Below are positions 32,861 to 43,055 of a stretch of 64,000 nucleotides of DNA, piece after piece. How positions within the stretch are numbered: the stretch's first letter is position 1; every line of letters starts with the position of its first letter. The notes beneath the pieces are model-generated. The model saw only the letters and a list, made by a program, of their open reading frames with translations, made no database searches and was not told the DNA's origin. The position numbers were made by a program, and so were the translations under genes. Origin of the DNA: Bacillus sp. ZZV12-4809 (lineage in GTDB: Bacteria > Bacillota > Bacilli > Bacillales > Cytobacillaceae). The DNA is taken from positions 1-64,000 of the forward strand of contig NZ_VCRN01000024.1 of NCBI RefSeq assembly GCF_009849585.1. Direction: 5' to 3'.

Positions 32861-34645
32861 ATGAAGATCTTTTTTTCTTCTATAAAAAAATATAATACAC
32901 TCCGAAATCAGATTCTAGCAGTGTTTTTAAGCGTTATGCTGGTTGTTCTGTCATTTGTTTCACTCGTTGTCTATGACCAGTTAGGCGGCTTTTTTAGGCA
33001 AAATGCAGAGCGGCAGGTTCAGCAAACCGCAAAAGAAGCCAACGGCAGAATGGAAACGATGTATAAACAAATTGACACATTGACTAACCAGCTTATGACC
33101 AATAGTACTGTTCAGAAAATGCTGCTGGAGATGCTTGAAGGGGAAAGCATGGATTACGTGAAATTGGAATCCCTGATTAAAATCATAAATAATACATATG
33201 CCTACTCTGATGGAATTTCATCAATTGAACTGTATAATGCAGAAGGCAAAAGGATATATCCTTTCGATGGCAAGAATATTTTTAATGTCATCGATTCAAA
33301 ATGGATAAAAGCTGCCGACAAGGAAAAGGGGAGGCTTGTCTGGACAGGGAAAGCTGCCGGGAACAGCGACTATTCTGCTGCCATACGAAGAGTCAGTCTG
33401 ATGGATCGCTGGTTCACGAATGGCGGTTATCTTATCGTGCGTATTTCCAACAGTTATTTTCAGATGCAAGGCAATAATGATGAAAACGGACAGAATGATT
33501 ATATGATGCTGCTGGATCGCGACTTAACTCCTATTACGAATGATTATGGACTTGATATAAAAAGTATTATTCAGCAAAAGGAACAGCCAATTATCATTCG
33601 TGATCAGGAATATATGGCTGTTACTGAAAAGTCAGCTGTGACAGGCTGGACTTTTGTCATTCTTAAGCCGATGAGTTTTCTGCTGCAGGGCGTTTCGAAA
33701 GTTAGAGCTGTAATCATCCTGGCAGTTTCCATTGGATTCTTGCTGTTTGTCATTTCCTCCATTGTGCTCGCCACTATGATCACAAGACCTATTAAGAAAC
33801 TGACTAATACAATGAAGAATGCCAAAATGGATGAATTAAAACTGAATCCTGAAAGTAATTCCTCACTTGAATTTATTGAATTAAACTATACCTACAATAA
33901 AATGGTTAAAAGAACCAACCATTTAATTCAGGTTGTCTATGAAAAAGAACTGCTGCGGTCACGAACTGAGCTTAAGGCCCTGCAGGCCCAGATCGATCCG
34001 CATTTTCTCTATAATACTCTAAATGCATTGTACTGGTCCCTCGAAGAGAAAGAGGAGGAGGAACTGGCTGAGATTGTCATTTCTATGTCGGAACTTTTCC
34101 GATATACAATCGGAAACCACAGCTCAAGTGAATGGGTTACAATACATGATGAACTTGATCATATCGAACGGTATATGCGGCTGATGAAAATGCGGCTTGG
34201 TGATAGATTATTATGGAAAATTACTGCACCACCCAAACTCCTGGGGGTGAAAATACCAAAATTAATTATCCAGCCATTAGTTGAAAATGCCATACAGCAT
34301 GGAATTGAAAATACAAGAATACAAGGTACTGTCCTAATCCATCTAGAAGAGTCGGCTAAACGCGACACAGTTAAGATTACGGTGCAGGATAACGGTCCGG
34401 GAATTGATAAGGCTGAGCTTCATCAGTTAAATGAGGAGATAAAAAAGGAGAATGTATCTTCATTTAAGGGGATAGGGATGGCGCTGACAAATGTTAATAA
34501 AAGGCTCAGTCTTTATTATAAATCCAATTCCATTGCCGGTCTTAACCTGGAAAGTGAATCGGGTTCAGGGACCAAAGTTGTCTTCGAAATACCTGCGGGG
34601 GAGGGAAGTAATGGTGGATACAAAGATTATCTTAATAGTGGATGA
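32861..34645 (+). CDS. Sensor histidine kinase, YesM type
   Basis: Two membrane segments (~residues 20-42 and ~285-308) flank an extracellular sensor domain; HAMP (~305-360) and a His_kinase domain (LKALQAQIDPHFLYNTLNAL, phospho-His in DPHF) follow, then an HATPase with NAIQHG and DNGPGI. This is the class that controls extracellular sugar or polysaccharide use with a YesN-type AraC regulator. 594 residues. It overlaps the response regulator gene by 35 bp and lies just upstream of a sugar ABC importer and a GH43 xylosidase, so it probably senses xylo-oligosaccharides (inferred). Confidence 0.85.
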   Translation: MKIFFSSIKKYNTLRNQILAVFLSVMLVVLSFVSLVVYDQLGGFFRQNAERQVQQTAKEANGRMETMYKQIDTLTNQLMTNSTVQKMLLEMLEGESMDYVKLESLIKIINNTYAYSDGISSIELYNAEGKRIYPFDGKNIFNVIDSKWIKAADKEKGRLVWTGKAAGNSDYSAAIRRVSLMDRWFTNGGYLIVRISNSYFQMQGNNDENGQNDYMMLLDRDLTPITNDYGLDIKSIIQQKEQPIIIRDQEYMAVTEKSAVTGWTFVILKPMSFLLQGVSKVRAVIILAVSIGFLLFVISSIVLATMITRPIKKLTNTMKNAKMDELKLNPESNSSLEFIELNYTYNKMVKRTNHLIQVVYEKELLRSRTELKALQAQIDPHFLYNTLNALYWSLEEKEEEELAEIVISMSELFRYTIGNHSSSEWVTIHDELDHIERYMRLMKMRLGDRLLWKITAPPKLLGVKIPKLIIQPLVENAIQHGIENTRIQGTVLIHLEESAKRDTVKITVQDNGPGIDKAELHQLNEEIKKENVSSFKGIGMALTNVNKRLSLYYKSNSIAGLNLESESGSGTKVVFEIPAGEGSNGGYKDYLNSG

Positions 34646-35405
34646 TGAAGAGACAACGAGACAAGGGCTGAAAAAGACATTGGAAGGATGGTCAGCAGGG
34701 AGATTTCAGATTATCGGCGCAGCTGACGGACATGAAGCTTTAGCGGTATTTAAAAGGACAAAAGTGAACCTGCTTATTTCAGATATATGCATGCCGGAAA
34801 TGACTGGATTGTCACTCTTGAAAAACATTAGAAACCAAGGGTACAAGCCTGCTGTCCTGATTATATCCGGCTATCCTGATTTTGATTATGCACAGGAAGC
34901 CATCCGGCTGGGGGTTCTAAACTATCTGGTCAAACCATTGCGGAAGAAAAGCCTTATAAGTGCAATTGAAGAGGCTCTTGAAACAGAAGCTCATATGGCC
35001 AGGGCAGACTATTTGGAGAAAATTGCAGACCGGGGTCTGTTAGAGCTGGAAGGAAAAAAAGAGTATGTAAATTCATCTGTCAAACAAGCCATTGCATATG
35101 TGAATGAAAATCTAACGGAACAAATTTCTCTTAAAGAAGTGGCTGATGCAGTGCATCTGAATGCCAGTTATTTTAGTGCAATGTTTAAAGAGCAGACCAA
35201 AATTACGTTTAGTGAATATTTGACAAGAAAGAGACTTCAATTGGCGAAAAAGCTGCTCATAACCACAGATTTGACCATAGATGAAGTGGCCAGGCAAGCT
35301 GGCTATCAAACTTCCAAGTACTTTATTAAACTATTTAAAGAGTCTGAAGGTATAACCCCAAGCAAATACCGAAAATTGACCGAACTTGATGAAACGCCCA
35401 TCTAA
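34611..35405 (+). CDS. Response regulator with AraC-type DNA-binding domain, YesN type
   Basis: Receiver domain (~1-120) with acidic pocket VDDEE, phospho-Asp in LLISDICMPEM and Lys in KPL; then two AraC helix-turn-helices (LKEVADAVHLNASYFSAMFK and IDEVARQAGYQTSKYFIKLF). I start at ATG 34611 with GAGGGAAG before it; an open frame upstream to 34491 only runs inside the kinase gene. Partner of the kinase and likely activator of the following importer-xylosidase operon. Confidence 0.88.
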   Translation: MVDTKIILIVDDEETTRQGLKKTLEGWSAGRFQIIGAADGHEALAVFKRTKVNLLISDICMPEMTGLSLLKNIRNQGYKPAVLIISGYPDFDYAQEAIRLGVLNYLVKPLRKKSLISAIEEALETEAHMARADYLEKIADRGLLELEGKKEYVNSSVKQAIAYVNENLTEQISLKEVADAVHLNASYFSAMFKEQTKITFSEYLTRKRLQLAKKLLITTDLTIDEVARQAGYQTSKYFIKLFKESEGITPSKYRKLTELDETPI

Positions 35406-35424
35406 AAAAAGTGGAATTTTTCCC

Positions 35425-35452
35425 AATCGCGGTTACCTTACCGCGATTTTTT
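35425..35452 (+). terminator. Terminator after the two-component genes
   Basis: AATCGCGGT pairs with ACCGCGATT, followed by T. Confidence 0.85.
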
Positions 35453-35505
35453 AGTGATGTTATCATTGGAGTTGTTAGAATAATCAAGCAATAGGAGGTT
35501 GAGAA

Positions 35506-36819
35506 ATGTTGAAGAAGGCGCATTCATTATTACTTATTTTAGTGCTGCTTGCGGCGGCAGCACTGACGGCGTGCAGCGGAAGCACTGATACGGCCACTGG
35601 TGAAAATGGTTCCAAAAAAACCATTAAGTTCATGCACTTATGGCCGGCAGGAAGCTCCAAACAGCAAAATCAGATAGTTACAGAAATTATTGAACAGTAT
35701 GAAGCTGAACATGAGGATGTGAAAATTGAAGTTGAAGTTCTTGAGAATGAACAGTACAAAAATAAAATAAAGGTACTTTCATCTTCTAATGAATTGCCTG
35801 ATGTAGGTTTTACATGGGCAGCTGGATACATGACTCCATTTGTTAAAGGTAACCTGTTTGCAGAGCTGGATGATGTATTAAATGATGGCTTGAAGGATTC
35901 TTTTGTCAGCGGGACAACAGAAGCCTACGCTCTCGATGGAAAAACATATGGTTTGCCTCTTGAGCTGAACATTGCACCCATTTACTACAATAAAGAAATC
36001 TTTGAGAAATATAATCTTGATGCACCCCAAACATACAGCGAGTTTGAAAATGCTGTCAAGACACTGGCAGTCAATGGGGTGGCACCGATTGCCCTGGGAA
36101 ACAAAGACCGCTGGACCGGATCTTTGTGGTATATGTACCTGGCAGACCGTATTGGCGGGGCTGAAGTTCTTAATAAAGCCATTGACCGTTCCGGTTCGTT
36201 TGAAGACCCTGCACTAATATCGGCTGCTGAAGAAGTTCAAAACCTTGTTAAAACGAATGCGTTTAATAAGGGCTATAATGGACTTTCAAATGACGAAGGC
36301 AAGGCGGAGTTCCTGAATGGCAATGCGGCAATGTACCTGATGGGAACCTGGGAGCTCCCTAATTTCACAACAAATGAAGAAATCCCTCAGGAATTCAGGG
36401 ATAATGTTGGATTCTTTAAATTCCCGACCGTTGAAGGCGGCAAAGGAAATATCGACAGCTGGGTGGGCGGACCCGGAGTAGGCTTGTTCGTTTCAGAGAA
36501 TTCAAATGTTAAAGATGAATCAAAAGAATTTGTTAAGTTCTTTGTTGAAAAGTGGGGAGAGCAATCTGTAGAAAAAGCAGGTGTCATCCCTGCCACGAAG
36601 GTTGATACAGGAAAAGTGGATCTTCCCGACCTGTATATCGATGTCTTAAACGAGTTGAATAAAGCCAGCAGCCTAACTTTATTTGCTGATGTCCAAATGA
36701 GTGCGGCAGTTGCAGAAACCCATTTAAACCTTATCCAATCCTTGTTCGGCAATGAGGTAAAACCGGCTGATTATGCCAAGCAGCATGAAGAGGCTCTTAA
36801 GGCTGAAGAAGGGAATTAA
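35506..36819 (+). CDS. Sugar ABC transporter substrate-binding lipoprotein
   Basis: Family 1 extracellular binding protein, 437 residues. Type II signal peptide with lipobox LTAC (acylated Cys about residue 23). After the mature N-terminus comes TIKFMHLWPAGSSKQQN, typical for carbohydrate-binding proteins. AGGAGG precedes ATG 35506. It is first in the operon and separated from the permeases by a hairpin, which usually allows more binding protein to be made. The ligand is probably a xylo-oligosaccharide judging by the xylosidase gene. Confidence 0.88.
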   Translation: MLKKAHSLLLILVLLAAAALTACSGSTDTATGENGSKKTIKFMHLWPAGSSKQQNQIVTEIIEQYEAEHEDVKIEVEVLENEQYKNKIKVLSSSNELPDVGFTWAAGYMTPFVKGNLFAELDDVLNDGLKDSFVSGTTEAYALDGKTYGLPLELNIAPIYYNKEIFEKYNLDAPQTYSEFENAVKTLAVNGVAPIALGNKDRWTGSLWYMYLADRIGGAEVLNKAIDRSGSFEDPALISAAEEVQNLVKTNAFNKGYNGLSNDEGKAEFLNGNAAMYLMGTWELPNFTTNEEIPQEFRDNVGFFKFPTVEGGKGNIDSWVGGPGVGLFVSENSNVKDESKEFVKFFVEKWGEQSVEKAGVIPATKVDTGKVDLPDLYIDVLNELNKASSLTLFADVQMSAAVAETHLNLIQSLFGNEVKPADYAKQHEEALKAEEGN

Positions 36820-36824
36820 AGATT

Positions 36825-36867
36825 CATGAGAGGATATATCAGCTTTTATGGTATATCCTTTCTCATT
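36825..36867 (+). promoter_or_regulatory. Intra-operon hairpin between binding protein and permease genes
   Basis: ATGAGAGGATATA pairs imperfectly with TATATCCTTTCTCAT; few T follow. Such hairpins often stabilise the upstream message or cause partial termination. Confidence 0.65.
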
Positions 36868-36891
36868 CTAACACGAAGGAGCTGAAGCATA

Positions 36892-37767
36892 ATGAATAAC
36901 GTGCTTTCCAATAAAAAAATAATAGCATTGTATATCGCACCTGCCCTTTTCCTGATTCTCACATTGATCTATGTCCCCATTCTGCAAACTGGATACTACG
37001 GTTTGATGAAATGGAATGGCATCGGTGAAATGAGTTTCATTGGTTTAAAGAATTACACAGTATTGATGAAAGACCCGCTTTTTTGGAAAAGTGCACTGCA
37101 CTCCTTTTTGCTGGCCCTATTTTCGGCAATGAGTTTAATTGGTTACTTATTCATATCCATTATACTTGCAGGGAAAATCAGAGGAGCGGATTTATTGAGA
37201 AAAATTTATCTAATCCCAATGCTGCTGGCGTCTGTTGCCATTGCACAGCTATGGATGAAGATTTACCATCCATCAAACGGCATGCTGAATACCGTTTTAA
37301 TGGCTATAGGTATTGAAGATCCTCCAGCATGGCTAGCGGATGCGAATCTTGCACTCTATGCCATTATTATTCCGATAATCTGGCAGTACGCTGGTTTTTA
37401 TATTCTTATCTATTATGCTGCATTAAAGAATATTCCGGAGTCCCTTGTAGAAGCGGCGAGAATTGATGGAGCATCTTCCTGGCAGGTTGCACTTAAGATC
37501 AAAATACCTTTAATTATGAATGTCATCAAAGTAACCATTGTTCTTGCAGTTGTAGGATCTCTGAAATATTTTGACCTGATTTACGTCATGACTGGCGGGG
37601 GACCAAATGGAGCAAGTGAAGTAATGGCATCTTATATGTACCAAAAAGCATTTAAGGGGTTTGACTTTGGTTACGCTAGTGCCATCGGGTTTTTCCTGCT
37701 GGTGATATGTCTTGCTGTCACCTATATAATCCGCAGACTGACAGCTGCCAATAAAGATATCTACTAA
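36892..37767 (+). CDS. Sugar ABC transporter permease (MalF/LplB-like)
   Basis: Six membrane segments, 291 residues, with the EAA loop EAARIDGASSWQVALKIKIPL that contacts the ATPase. Partner of the next gene. No ATPase gene is present in the operon, so a shared MsmX-type ATPase elsewhere is needed, as is usual in Bacillus. The stop codon overlaps an in-frame ATG of the next open frame, but the real start there is downstream. Confidence 0.88.
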   Translation: MNNVLSNKKIIALYIAPALFLILTLIYVPILQTGYYGLMKWNGIGEMSFIGLKNYTVLMKDPLFWKSALHSFLLALFSAMSLIGYLFISIILAGKIRGADLLRKIYLIPMLLASVAIAQLWMKIYHPSNGMLNTVLMAIGIEDPPAWLADANLALYAIIIPIIWQYAGFYILIYYAALKNIPESLVEAARIDGASSWQVALKIKIPLIMNVIKVTIVLAVVGSLKYFDLIYVMTGGGPNGASEVMASYMYQKAFKGFDFGYASAIGFFLLVICLAVTYIIRRLTAANKDIY

Positions 37768-37784
37768 TGGAAGGGGGAAAAATG

Positions 37785-38684
37785 ATGGAAACAGTTAAAG
37801 CTGATGGCACACCAGGCATAAGAGTATTACCGAACCAAAAGCCTGTCTCAAAGTCTATTCTCAACCGTGCAGCTTACATCACAATGTATATATTACTCAT
37901 TATTGTCGCAGTATTTCAAATTTTCCCGATTATTTGGCTCTTTCTTTTTTCGCTGAAAAACAATCAGGAAGTTTTCAATACGTCGCCCTTTTCTTTACCT
38001 CAAAGTCCTAAATGGGAAAATTACGCAAAGGTTTGGACTGAAGGCAACATCAGTTTATATTTTATCAACAGTGTAACATACACCATTGCAGCAGTTTTGC
38101 TGACTGTCATCTTAGCCAGCATGGTTACCTTTGCTATTACAAGAATGCAATGGAGAGGAAGCAGGCTTGTTCTTGGACTGTTCATGGTCGGATTAATGAT
38201 ACCAGTTCATTCCACACTGATCCCTTTATTCAGTACCTTTACAAAGATAAATTTGATTGATAATCCGCTATCCATCATATTAACTTATACTGCCTTTAAC
38301 CTTCCGATTACCATTATGATTCTGCTCGGTTTCTATGAAGCACTGCCAAGGGAGGTTGAAGAAGCTGCGGTCATGGATGGTGCATCCATTCATCATATTT
38401 TCTTTAAAATAACACTGCCAATGACAATGCCGGTTATGGCGACGGCTGCGATTATTAATATGATTTACAACTGGAATGAATTTGTATTTGTGAATACATT
38501 TATCAGTTCGGATAACTTTAAGACACTCACGGTTGGAATCCAGAATTTCATTGGCCAGTATACTACGGATTGGGGAGCAATCGGTGCAACACTGGTCATC
38601 AGCATCCTGCCAATATTAATTGCCTTTCTCATATTAAGCAATCGTATCGTAGAGGGGATAGCATCTGGCTCGGTTAAAGGCTAA
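37785..38684 (+). CDS. Sugar ABC transporter permease (MalG/LplC-like)
   Basis: Second permease with six membrane segments; EAA loop EEAAVMDGASIHHIFFKITLP. AAGGGGG (37771-37777) sits seven bases before ATG 37785; the ATG at 37782 is also possible, while the ATG at 37767 lies before the ribosome site. Forms the heterodimeric channel with the preceding protein. Confidence 0.87.
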   Translation: METVKADGTPGIRVLPNQKPVSKSILNRAAYITMYILLIIVAVFQIFPIIWLFLFSLKNNQEVFNTSPFSLPQSPKWENYAKVWTEGNISLYFINSVTYTIAAVLLTVILASMVTFAITRMQWRGSRLVLGLFMVGLMIPVHSTLIPLFSTFTKINLIDNPLSIILTYTAFNLPITIMILLGFYEALPREVEEAAVMDGASIHHIFFKITLPMTMPVMATAAIINMIYNWNEFVFVNTFISSDNFKTLTVGIQNFIGQYTTDWGAIGATLVISILPILIAFLILSNRIVEGIASGSVKG

Positions 38685-38715
38685 GGACTAATGCGGCAAT
38701 GAGGAGGTGAATTTC

Positions 38716-39366
38716 GTGCAAATAACGCTGAGTAAGCTATTTTCAATTTGTGAATGGATTATGAAGCTTGCTTATGTTAACTTGCTCTGGCTTTTATTTA
38801 CCGTGGCTGGATTAGCCGTTTTTGGCTTCATGCCCGCAACTGTTTCGCTCTTCACCATTGTCCGCAAGTGGCAGATGAAACAGGCAGAAGTCACAGTATG
38901 GAATACTTTCATATCAATCTATAAAAAAGAATTCATTAAATCCAATCTGCTTGGTTTCAACCTGATCATATGGGCGGGAATCATTCTCTTGGACTGGCAT
39001 TTTGTAAATGGGTTAGAAGGGAGCATGCAGATGGTATTTTTCGTACCGCTGCTGATTATATCTGTTCTTTATTTCTGTACTCTAATGCATATTTTTCCGG
39101 TATATGTACATTACGATTTGAGAGTAACCGAATATATTAAAAATTCATGTTTACTTGGAATCCTGCACCTGCATATTACCTTAATTTTAACGGTCTCCGC
39201 TGGATCGATTATCTTTGTACTGCTGTACAGTCCTGCGTTTATTCCATTCTTTAGCGCAGTATCTATTTCATGGATATTGATGTATGGCGGAATGTACAAT
39301 TTTAGAAAAATCGAAGAGAGGTATATTCACCGGAATCCTGAACCAATCTCTGACATTCGGGCTTAA
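38716..39366 (+). CDS. DUF624 membrane protein, YesL type
   Basis: About five or six membrane segments in 216 residues and the YesL-type opening (LFSICEWIMKLAYVNLLWLLFTVAGLAVFGFMPAT). Such genes are often found with YesM/YesN systems and sugar importers; function is unknown. GTG 38716 lies eight bases after GAGGAGG; the GTG at 38707 overlaps that site. Confidence 0.8.
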   Translation: MQITLSKLFSICEWIMKLAYVNLLWLLFTVAGLAVFGFMPATVSLFTIVRKWQMKQAEVTVWNTFISIYKKEFIKSNLLGFNLIIWAGIILLDWHFVNGLEGSMQMVFFVPLLIISVLYFCTLMHIFPVYVHYDLRVTEYIKNSCLLGILHLHITLILTVSAGSIIFVLLYSPAFIPFFSAVSISWILMYGGMYNFRKIEERYIHRNPEPISDIRA

Positions 39367-39408
39367 GATGCCCATAAAAGTGACAACTAAAAAGAAAGGT
39401 GTGGTTTT

Positions 39409-41019
39409 ATGGCACTCATTCGCAATCCAATTTTAACAGGATTTAATCCTGATCCGAGTATTTGCCGGGTGGGAGAAGATTATTATATTGCTGTTTCCAC
39501 TTTTGAGTGGTTTCCCGGTGTTGGAATCTATCATTCTAAGGATCTGAAGAATTGGCGTCTTGCTGCAAGGCCGCTAAACCGTTTAAGCCAGCTGAATATG
39601 ACAGGAAATCCGGATTCAGGGGGAGTTTGGGCACCTGCTTTATCCTATCATGATGGCCAGTTCTGGCTAATTTACACGGATGTAAAAGTCGTGGATGGTC
39701 AGTGGAAGGATTGCCATAATTATCTTTCAGTATGTGAAGCCGTTGAAGGGGAATGGTCTGATCCTGTGTATCTAAACAGCTCAGGATTTGACCCCTCAAT
39801 GTTCCATGATGAGGATGGAAAAAAATATCTGGTCAATATGGTGTGGGACCACCGCGCTGGCCATCACAATTTTTACGGAATCGTTTTGCAGGAATATGAC
39901 GCGGAAAGGCAAAAGCTGATAGGGAAACCTGAGATTATCTTTAAGGGGACAGATATCAAATTGACAGAAGCCCCCCATTTGTATAAAGTCAATGGCTATT
40001 ACTTTTTGCTGACTGCTGAAGGCGGAACTAAATATGACCATCAGGCTACCATTGCGAGATCAAGGAATATTAGGGGGCCTTATGAAGTGCACCCTGAAAA
40101 CCCGGTCATTTCGTCTTTCGGAGCACCGAGAAATCCACTCCAAAAGGCCGGACACGCCTCAATGGTAAAAACTCATACAGGTGAATGGTTTCTTGTCCAC
40201 CTTACAGGACGCCCTTTGCCAAGAGAAGGACATCCCTTGCTGGACCCGCGCGGATACTGTCCGCTAGGAAGGGAGACAGCCATCCAAAGGCTTGAATGGA
40301 AGAATGACTGGCCATATGTGGTTGGAGGGAATGAGCCTTCACTTGAAGTTGAAGGGCCAAATATTAAGGAAGTAAAGTGGGAAAGAGATTGGCAGGAGAA
40401 AGATGATTTTGATAGTAAGACCTTAAACCTGAATTTCCAGAATTTAAGAATACCGCTTGGGGAACTCATAGTTTCATTAACGGATAACCCGGGCCATCTC
40501 CGCTTATATGGGAAGGAAAGCTTAACATCCAAATTTACACAGGCTTTCATTGCAAGAAGATGGCAGCACTTTACGTTCACAGCAGAAACAAAAATGGCAT
40601 TCCAGCCCGAAACCTTCCAGCAATCTGCGGGTCTTGTCAATTATTATAATACTAAAAACTGGACGTCCTGCCAGGTCAGCTGGAATGAAGAGAAAGGCCG
40701 AATCCTTGAATTGGTTTCTTGTGATAATTTTATTTTCTCCCAGCCCTTAAAAGGGAAAGAGATTGAAATCCCGGCAGAAGTTAAATATGTTTACCTCCGT
40801 GTGAATGTCCGTATCCATGAATATACATATTCTTATTCATTTGATGGTGAGAACTGGCATGAACTTGCAAGTACTTTTCAATCCTATAAATTATCGGATG
40901 ATTATATAAAGGGCGGAGGTTTTTTTACAGGTGCATTCGTCGGCATGCAATGTCAGGACACGTCCGGTCAAAATCAGTTTGCGGATTTTGATTATTTTAT
41001 TTATAAGGGTGAATCATAA
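39409..41019 (+). CDS. xynB: Beta-xylosidase, glycoside hydrolase family 43
   Basis: Cytoplasmic inverting enzyme that releases xylose from xylo-oligosaccharides. Catalytic residues by pattern: D15 (FNPDPSI), D128 (GFDPSMF) and E187 (LTEAPHLYK), at the same numbers I recall for the Geobacillus enzyme XynB3. A five-bladed propeller (1-~320) is followed by the C-terminal beta-sandwich (~330-536). No signal peptide. It ends the importer operon, so imported oligosaccharides are cut inside the cell. Alpha-arabinofuranosidase side activity is common in the family. Confidence 0.88.
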   Translation: MALIRNPILTGFNPDPSICRVGEDYYIAVSTFEWFPGVGIYHSKDLKNWRLAARPLNRLSQLNMTGNPDSGGVWAPALSYHDGQFWLIYTDVKVVDGQWKDCHNYLSVCEAVEGEWSDPVYLNSSGFDPSMFHDEDGKKYLVNMVWDHRAGHHNFYGIVLQEYDAERQKLIGKPEIIFKGTDIKLTEAPHLYKVNGYYFLLTAEGGTKYDHQATIARSRNIRGPYEVHPENPVISSFGAPRNPLQKAGHASMVKTHTGEWFLVHLTGRPLPREGHPLLDPRGYCPLGRETAIQRLEWKNDWPYVVGGNEPSLEVEGPNIKEVKWERDWQEKDDFDSKTLNLNFQNLRIPLGELIVSLTDNPGHLRLYGKESLTSKFTQAFIARRWQHFTFTAETKMAFQPETFQQSAGLVNYYNTKNWTSCQVSWNEEKGRILELVSCDNFIFSQPLKGKEIEIPAEVKYVYLRVNVRIHEYTYSYSFDGENWHELASTFQSYKLSDDYIKGGGFFTGAFVGMQCQDTSGQNQFADFDYFIYKGES

Positions 41020-41032
41020 TAAGAAAATTGGG

Positions 41033-41057
41033 CTGCTCAGGAATTGAGCAGTTTTTT
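41033..41057 (+). terminator. Terminator of the xylosidase operon
   Basis: CTGCTC (41033-41038) pairs with GAGCAG (41046-41051), then six T. Confidence 0.85.
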
Positions 41058-41125
41058 CTTTTTAGAAAAAGGATTCTATTTACTTATAACGAATTAATGG
41101 ACAAAAGAATTATTGGGAGGATTTT

Positions 41126-41203
41126 ATGCAGGAAGAAAACTTAAGCGCAGATTATGGTATTAAACCGCTGTTTCAGAAACAGACCTTCCCATTTAGGGGC
41201 TAA
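41126..41203 (+). CDS. Possible 25-residue peptide
   Basis: ATG 41126 lies five bases after GGGAGG and the frame ends at 41203. The peptide is hydrophilic (MQEENLSADYGIKPLFQKQ...). It may be a small gene, a leader, or the remnant of a lost gene start. No family recognised. Confidence 0.3.
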   Translation: MQEENLSADYGIKPLFQKQTFPFRG

Positions 41204-41286
41204 GTCGAGAGATCGATCAGCTAATTTAAAAGCTAATCCATACAGAAAGACCATTGGATTGACAGCAACAATTACAGGAGGCAGCC

Positions 41287-42048
41287 ATGAATAAATTTTC
41301 TATTAATCTTTCAACCGTTTTTACAGAGTTTCCTTTTTTAGAGCGTTTCAAAAAAGCCAATGATGCCGGTTTTGTTTATGTGGAGTGTCAGTTTCCCTAT
41401 ACATATACAATAGAAGAAATAAAAAAAGAGCTTAATCAAAATCAGTTATTGATGGACTTAATTAATCTGCCCCCAGGTCAATGGGAGAAAGGGGATCGTG
41501 GTCTGGCAGCTGACCCTTATAGAATAGAAGAGTTTAGAAAATCAGTTGAGTTGGGGATCGTTTATGCAAATAGCCTAGGAGTCAAAAAGATACATTGTAT
41601 GGCGGGAAACAGCCCAGATAATAGTCTGGAAGTATTTATCGAAAACCTCCTTTACGCGGGTACTGCAATGTCTAAGCATGGGATTACCTTATTAATAGAG
41701 CCTATCAATCCATCCGACATGCCTGACTATTTCTTAAGTGATATTCAGAAGGCCGCAGACATTATTCATCAAGTCGGATTACCGAATGTTAAGCTGCAAT
41801 TTGATTTTTACCATATTGAAAGAATACATGGCCAATCTCTTTCCTTTTTCCAAGAATATGCTGAACTTGTTTCTCATGTGCAATTTGCGGATTGCCCAGG
41901 CAGACATGAGCCGGGGACGGGAGAAATGAACTATAATGAGATCTTCCAATATTTGCAGAAAAATTATAAAGGCAGAGTTGGGCTGGAGTATTTTCCGCAA
42001 TGCGGGAGCGCTGAAAGCTTTGCTTGGCTGAAGGAGGTGGCTTCATGA
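41287..42048 (+). CDS. Hydroxypyruvate isomerase-family protein (Hyi/OtnI)
   Basis: AP-endonuclease-2-type TIM barrel, 253 residues. Interconverts hydroxypyruvate and tartronate semialdehyde, or in the OtnI branch 2-oxo-tetronate isomers. Metal-site residues appear in LLIEPINP (Glu), LQFDFYHIER (Asp, His), VQFADCPGRHEPGTGEM and GLEYFP (Glu). CAGGAGG lies before ATG 41287. It overlaps the reductase gene by 4 bp, so the two enzymes work in sequence. Confidence 0.85.
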   Translation: MNKFSINLSTVFTEFPFLERFKKANDAGFVYVECQFPYTYTIEEIKKELNQNQLLMDLINLPPGQWEKGDRGLAADPYRIEEFRKSVELGIVYANSLGVKKIHCMAGNSPDNSLEVFIENLLYAGTAMSKHGITLLIEPINPSDMPDYFLSDIQKAADIIHQVGLPNVKLQFDFYHIERIHGQSLSFFQEYAELVSHVQFADCPGRHEPGTGEMNYNEIFQYLQKNYKGRVGLEYFPQCGSAESFAWLKEVAS

Positions 42049-42938
42049 AGATTGGGTTTATAGGAACAGGCGTAATGGGCTCCAGAATGGCCAGGCGGCT
42101 ATTAGGCCATGGCTATCAATTGGCAGTACATAACCGGACATTTAATAAAGTACTGCCGCTTATAGAAAACGGTGGGATATATGCGGAAACAATCAGTGAA
42201 CTTTCCAGTCAATGTGATATTGTCTGTACATGTCTTTCAATGCCTCAGGATGTTATGAACGTATATCTGGGCAATGAAGGTATTATAGAGAATGCGAGAC
42301 CAGCTACGATTTGCATTGACTTTACTTCAGTAGGAGCCGACACTAGTAATACTATTTTTGAAATGGCGGATGGTAGGGGAATCAGCTATCTTGATTGTCC
42401 TGTCAGCGGCGGTCCCGAAGGAGCTGAAAGCGGGACTTTAACGATTATGGCTGGCGGTGAGAAAACGGCATTTCAAAAAGTAAAGCAGGTACTCGATGTG
42501 CTCGGTGATACCATTGAATTTCTGGGACCTTCAGGGTCAGGCAGCATTGCTAAGCTGATAAATCAGTATCTCGTTGCAGTTCACTCCCTTGCTGCATCAG
42601 AGGCAATGGTCACCGGAGCTGCTTTCGGACTGGAGTCCGAACAGCTCTTGAAAGTACTAAAGGCAAGCTATGGCGACAGCAGAATTCTTCGCAGGCATAT
42701 GGAACAATACGTATTCGGACGTCTTTTCACACCAGGTGGGGCAGTGAAATATGTCCACAAGGATGTCCGGCTCGCCAATCAGCTGATGCAGGAAGCGGGT
42801 CTTAGTCAGTATACAGGGCAGATGGCTGAAAAAGCATTTCAAACAGCAGGAGAGAATGGACTCTGGGATCAGGATATGGCAGCAGTCATAAAGCCGCTGG
42901 AGGAAGAGGCTGAAATTATAGTGGAAAGCAAGCAATAA
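42045..42938 (+). CDS. Tartronate semialdehyde (2-hydroxy-3-oxopropionate) reductase family protein
   Basis: Beta-hydroxyacid dehydrogenase with N-terminal GFIGTGVMGSRMA (NAD-binding), substrate motif DCPVSGGPEGAESGTLTIMAGG and the catalytic Lys in GSIAKLINQYL. Converts tartronate semialdehyde to D-glycerate. ATG 42045 lies inside the isomerase stop (ATGA), with AAGGAGG upstream; an in-frame start at 42024 would overlap further and lacks a site. With Hyi it feeds a hydroxypyruvate-type intermediate into glycerate. Confidence 0.85.
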   Translation: MKIGFIGTGVMGSRMARRLLGHGYQLAVHNRTFNKVLPLIENGGIYAETISELSSQCDIVCTCLSMPQDVMNVYLGNEGIIENARPATICIDFTSVGADTSNTIFEMADGRGISYLDCPVSGGPEGAESGTLTIMAGGEKTAFQKVKQVLDVLGDTIEFLGPSGSGSIAKLINQYLVAVHSLAASEAMVTGAAFGLESEQLLKVLKASYGDSRILRRHMEQYVFGRLFTPGGAVKYVHKDVRLANQLMQEAGLSQYTGQMAEKAFQTAGENGLWDQDMAAVIKPLEEEAEIIVESKQ

Positions 42939-43055
42939 TAGAGATGCCAATAAAGTTCTTCCAGCTTCTCTAAAGGAGCAAATCCTATTAAAATATCAGT
43001 ATTTTCTGCTATAATAAAAATCTGAAATTATAATAGAGAAACCGGGAGAGCAGCA

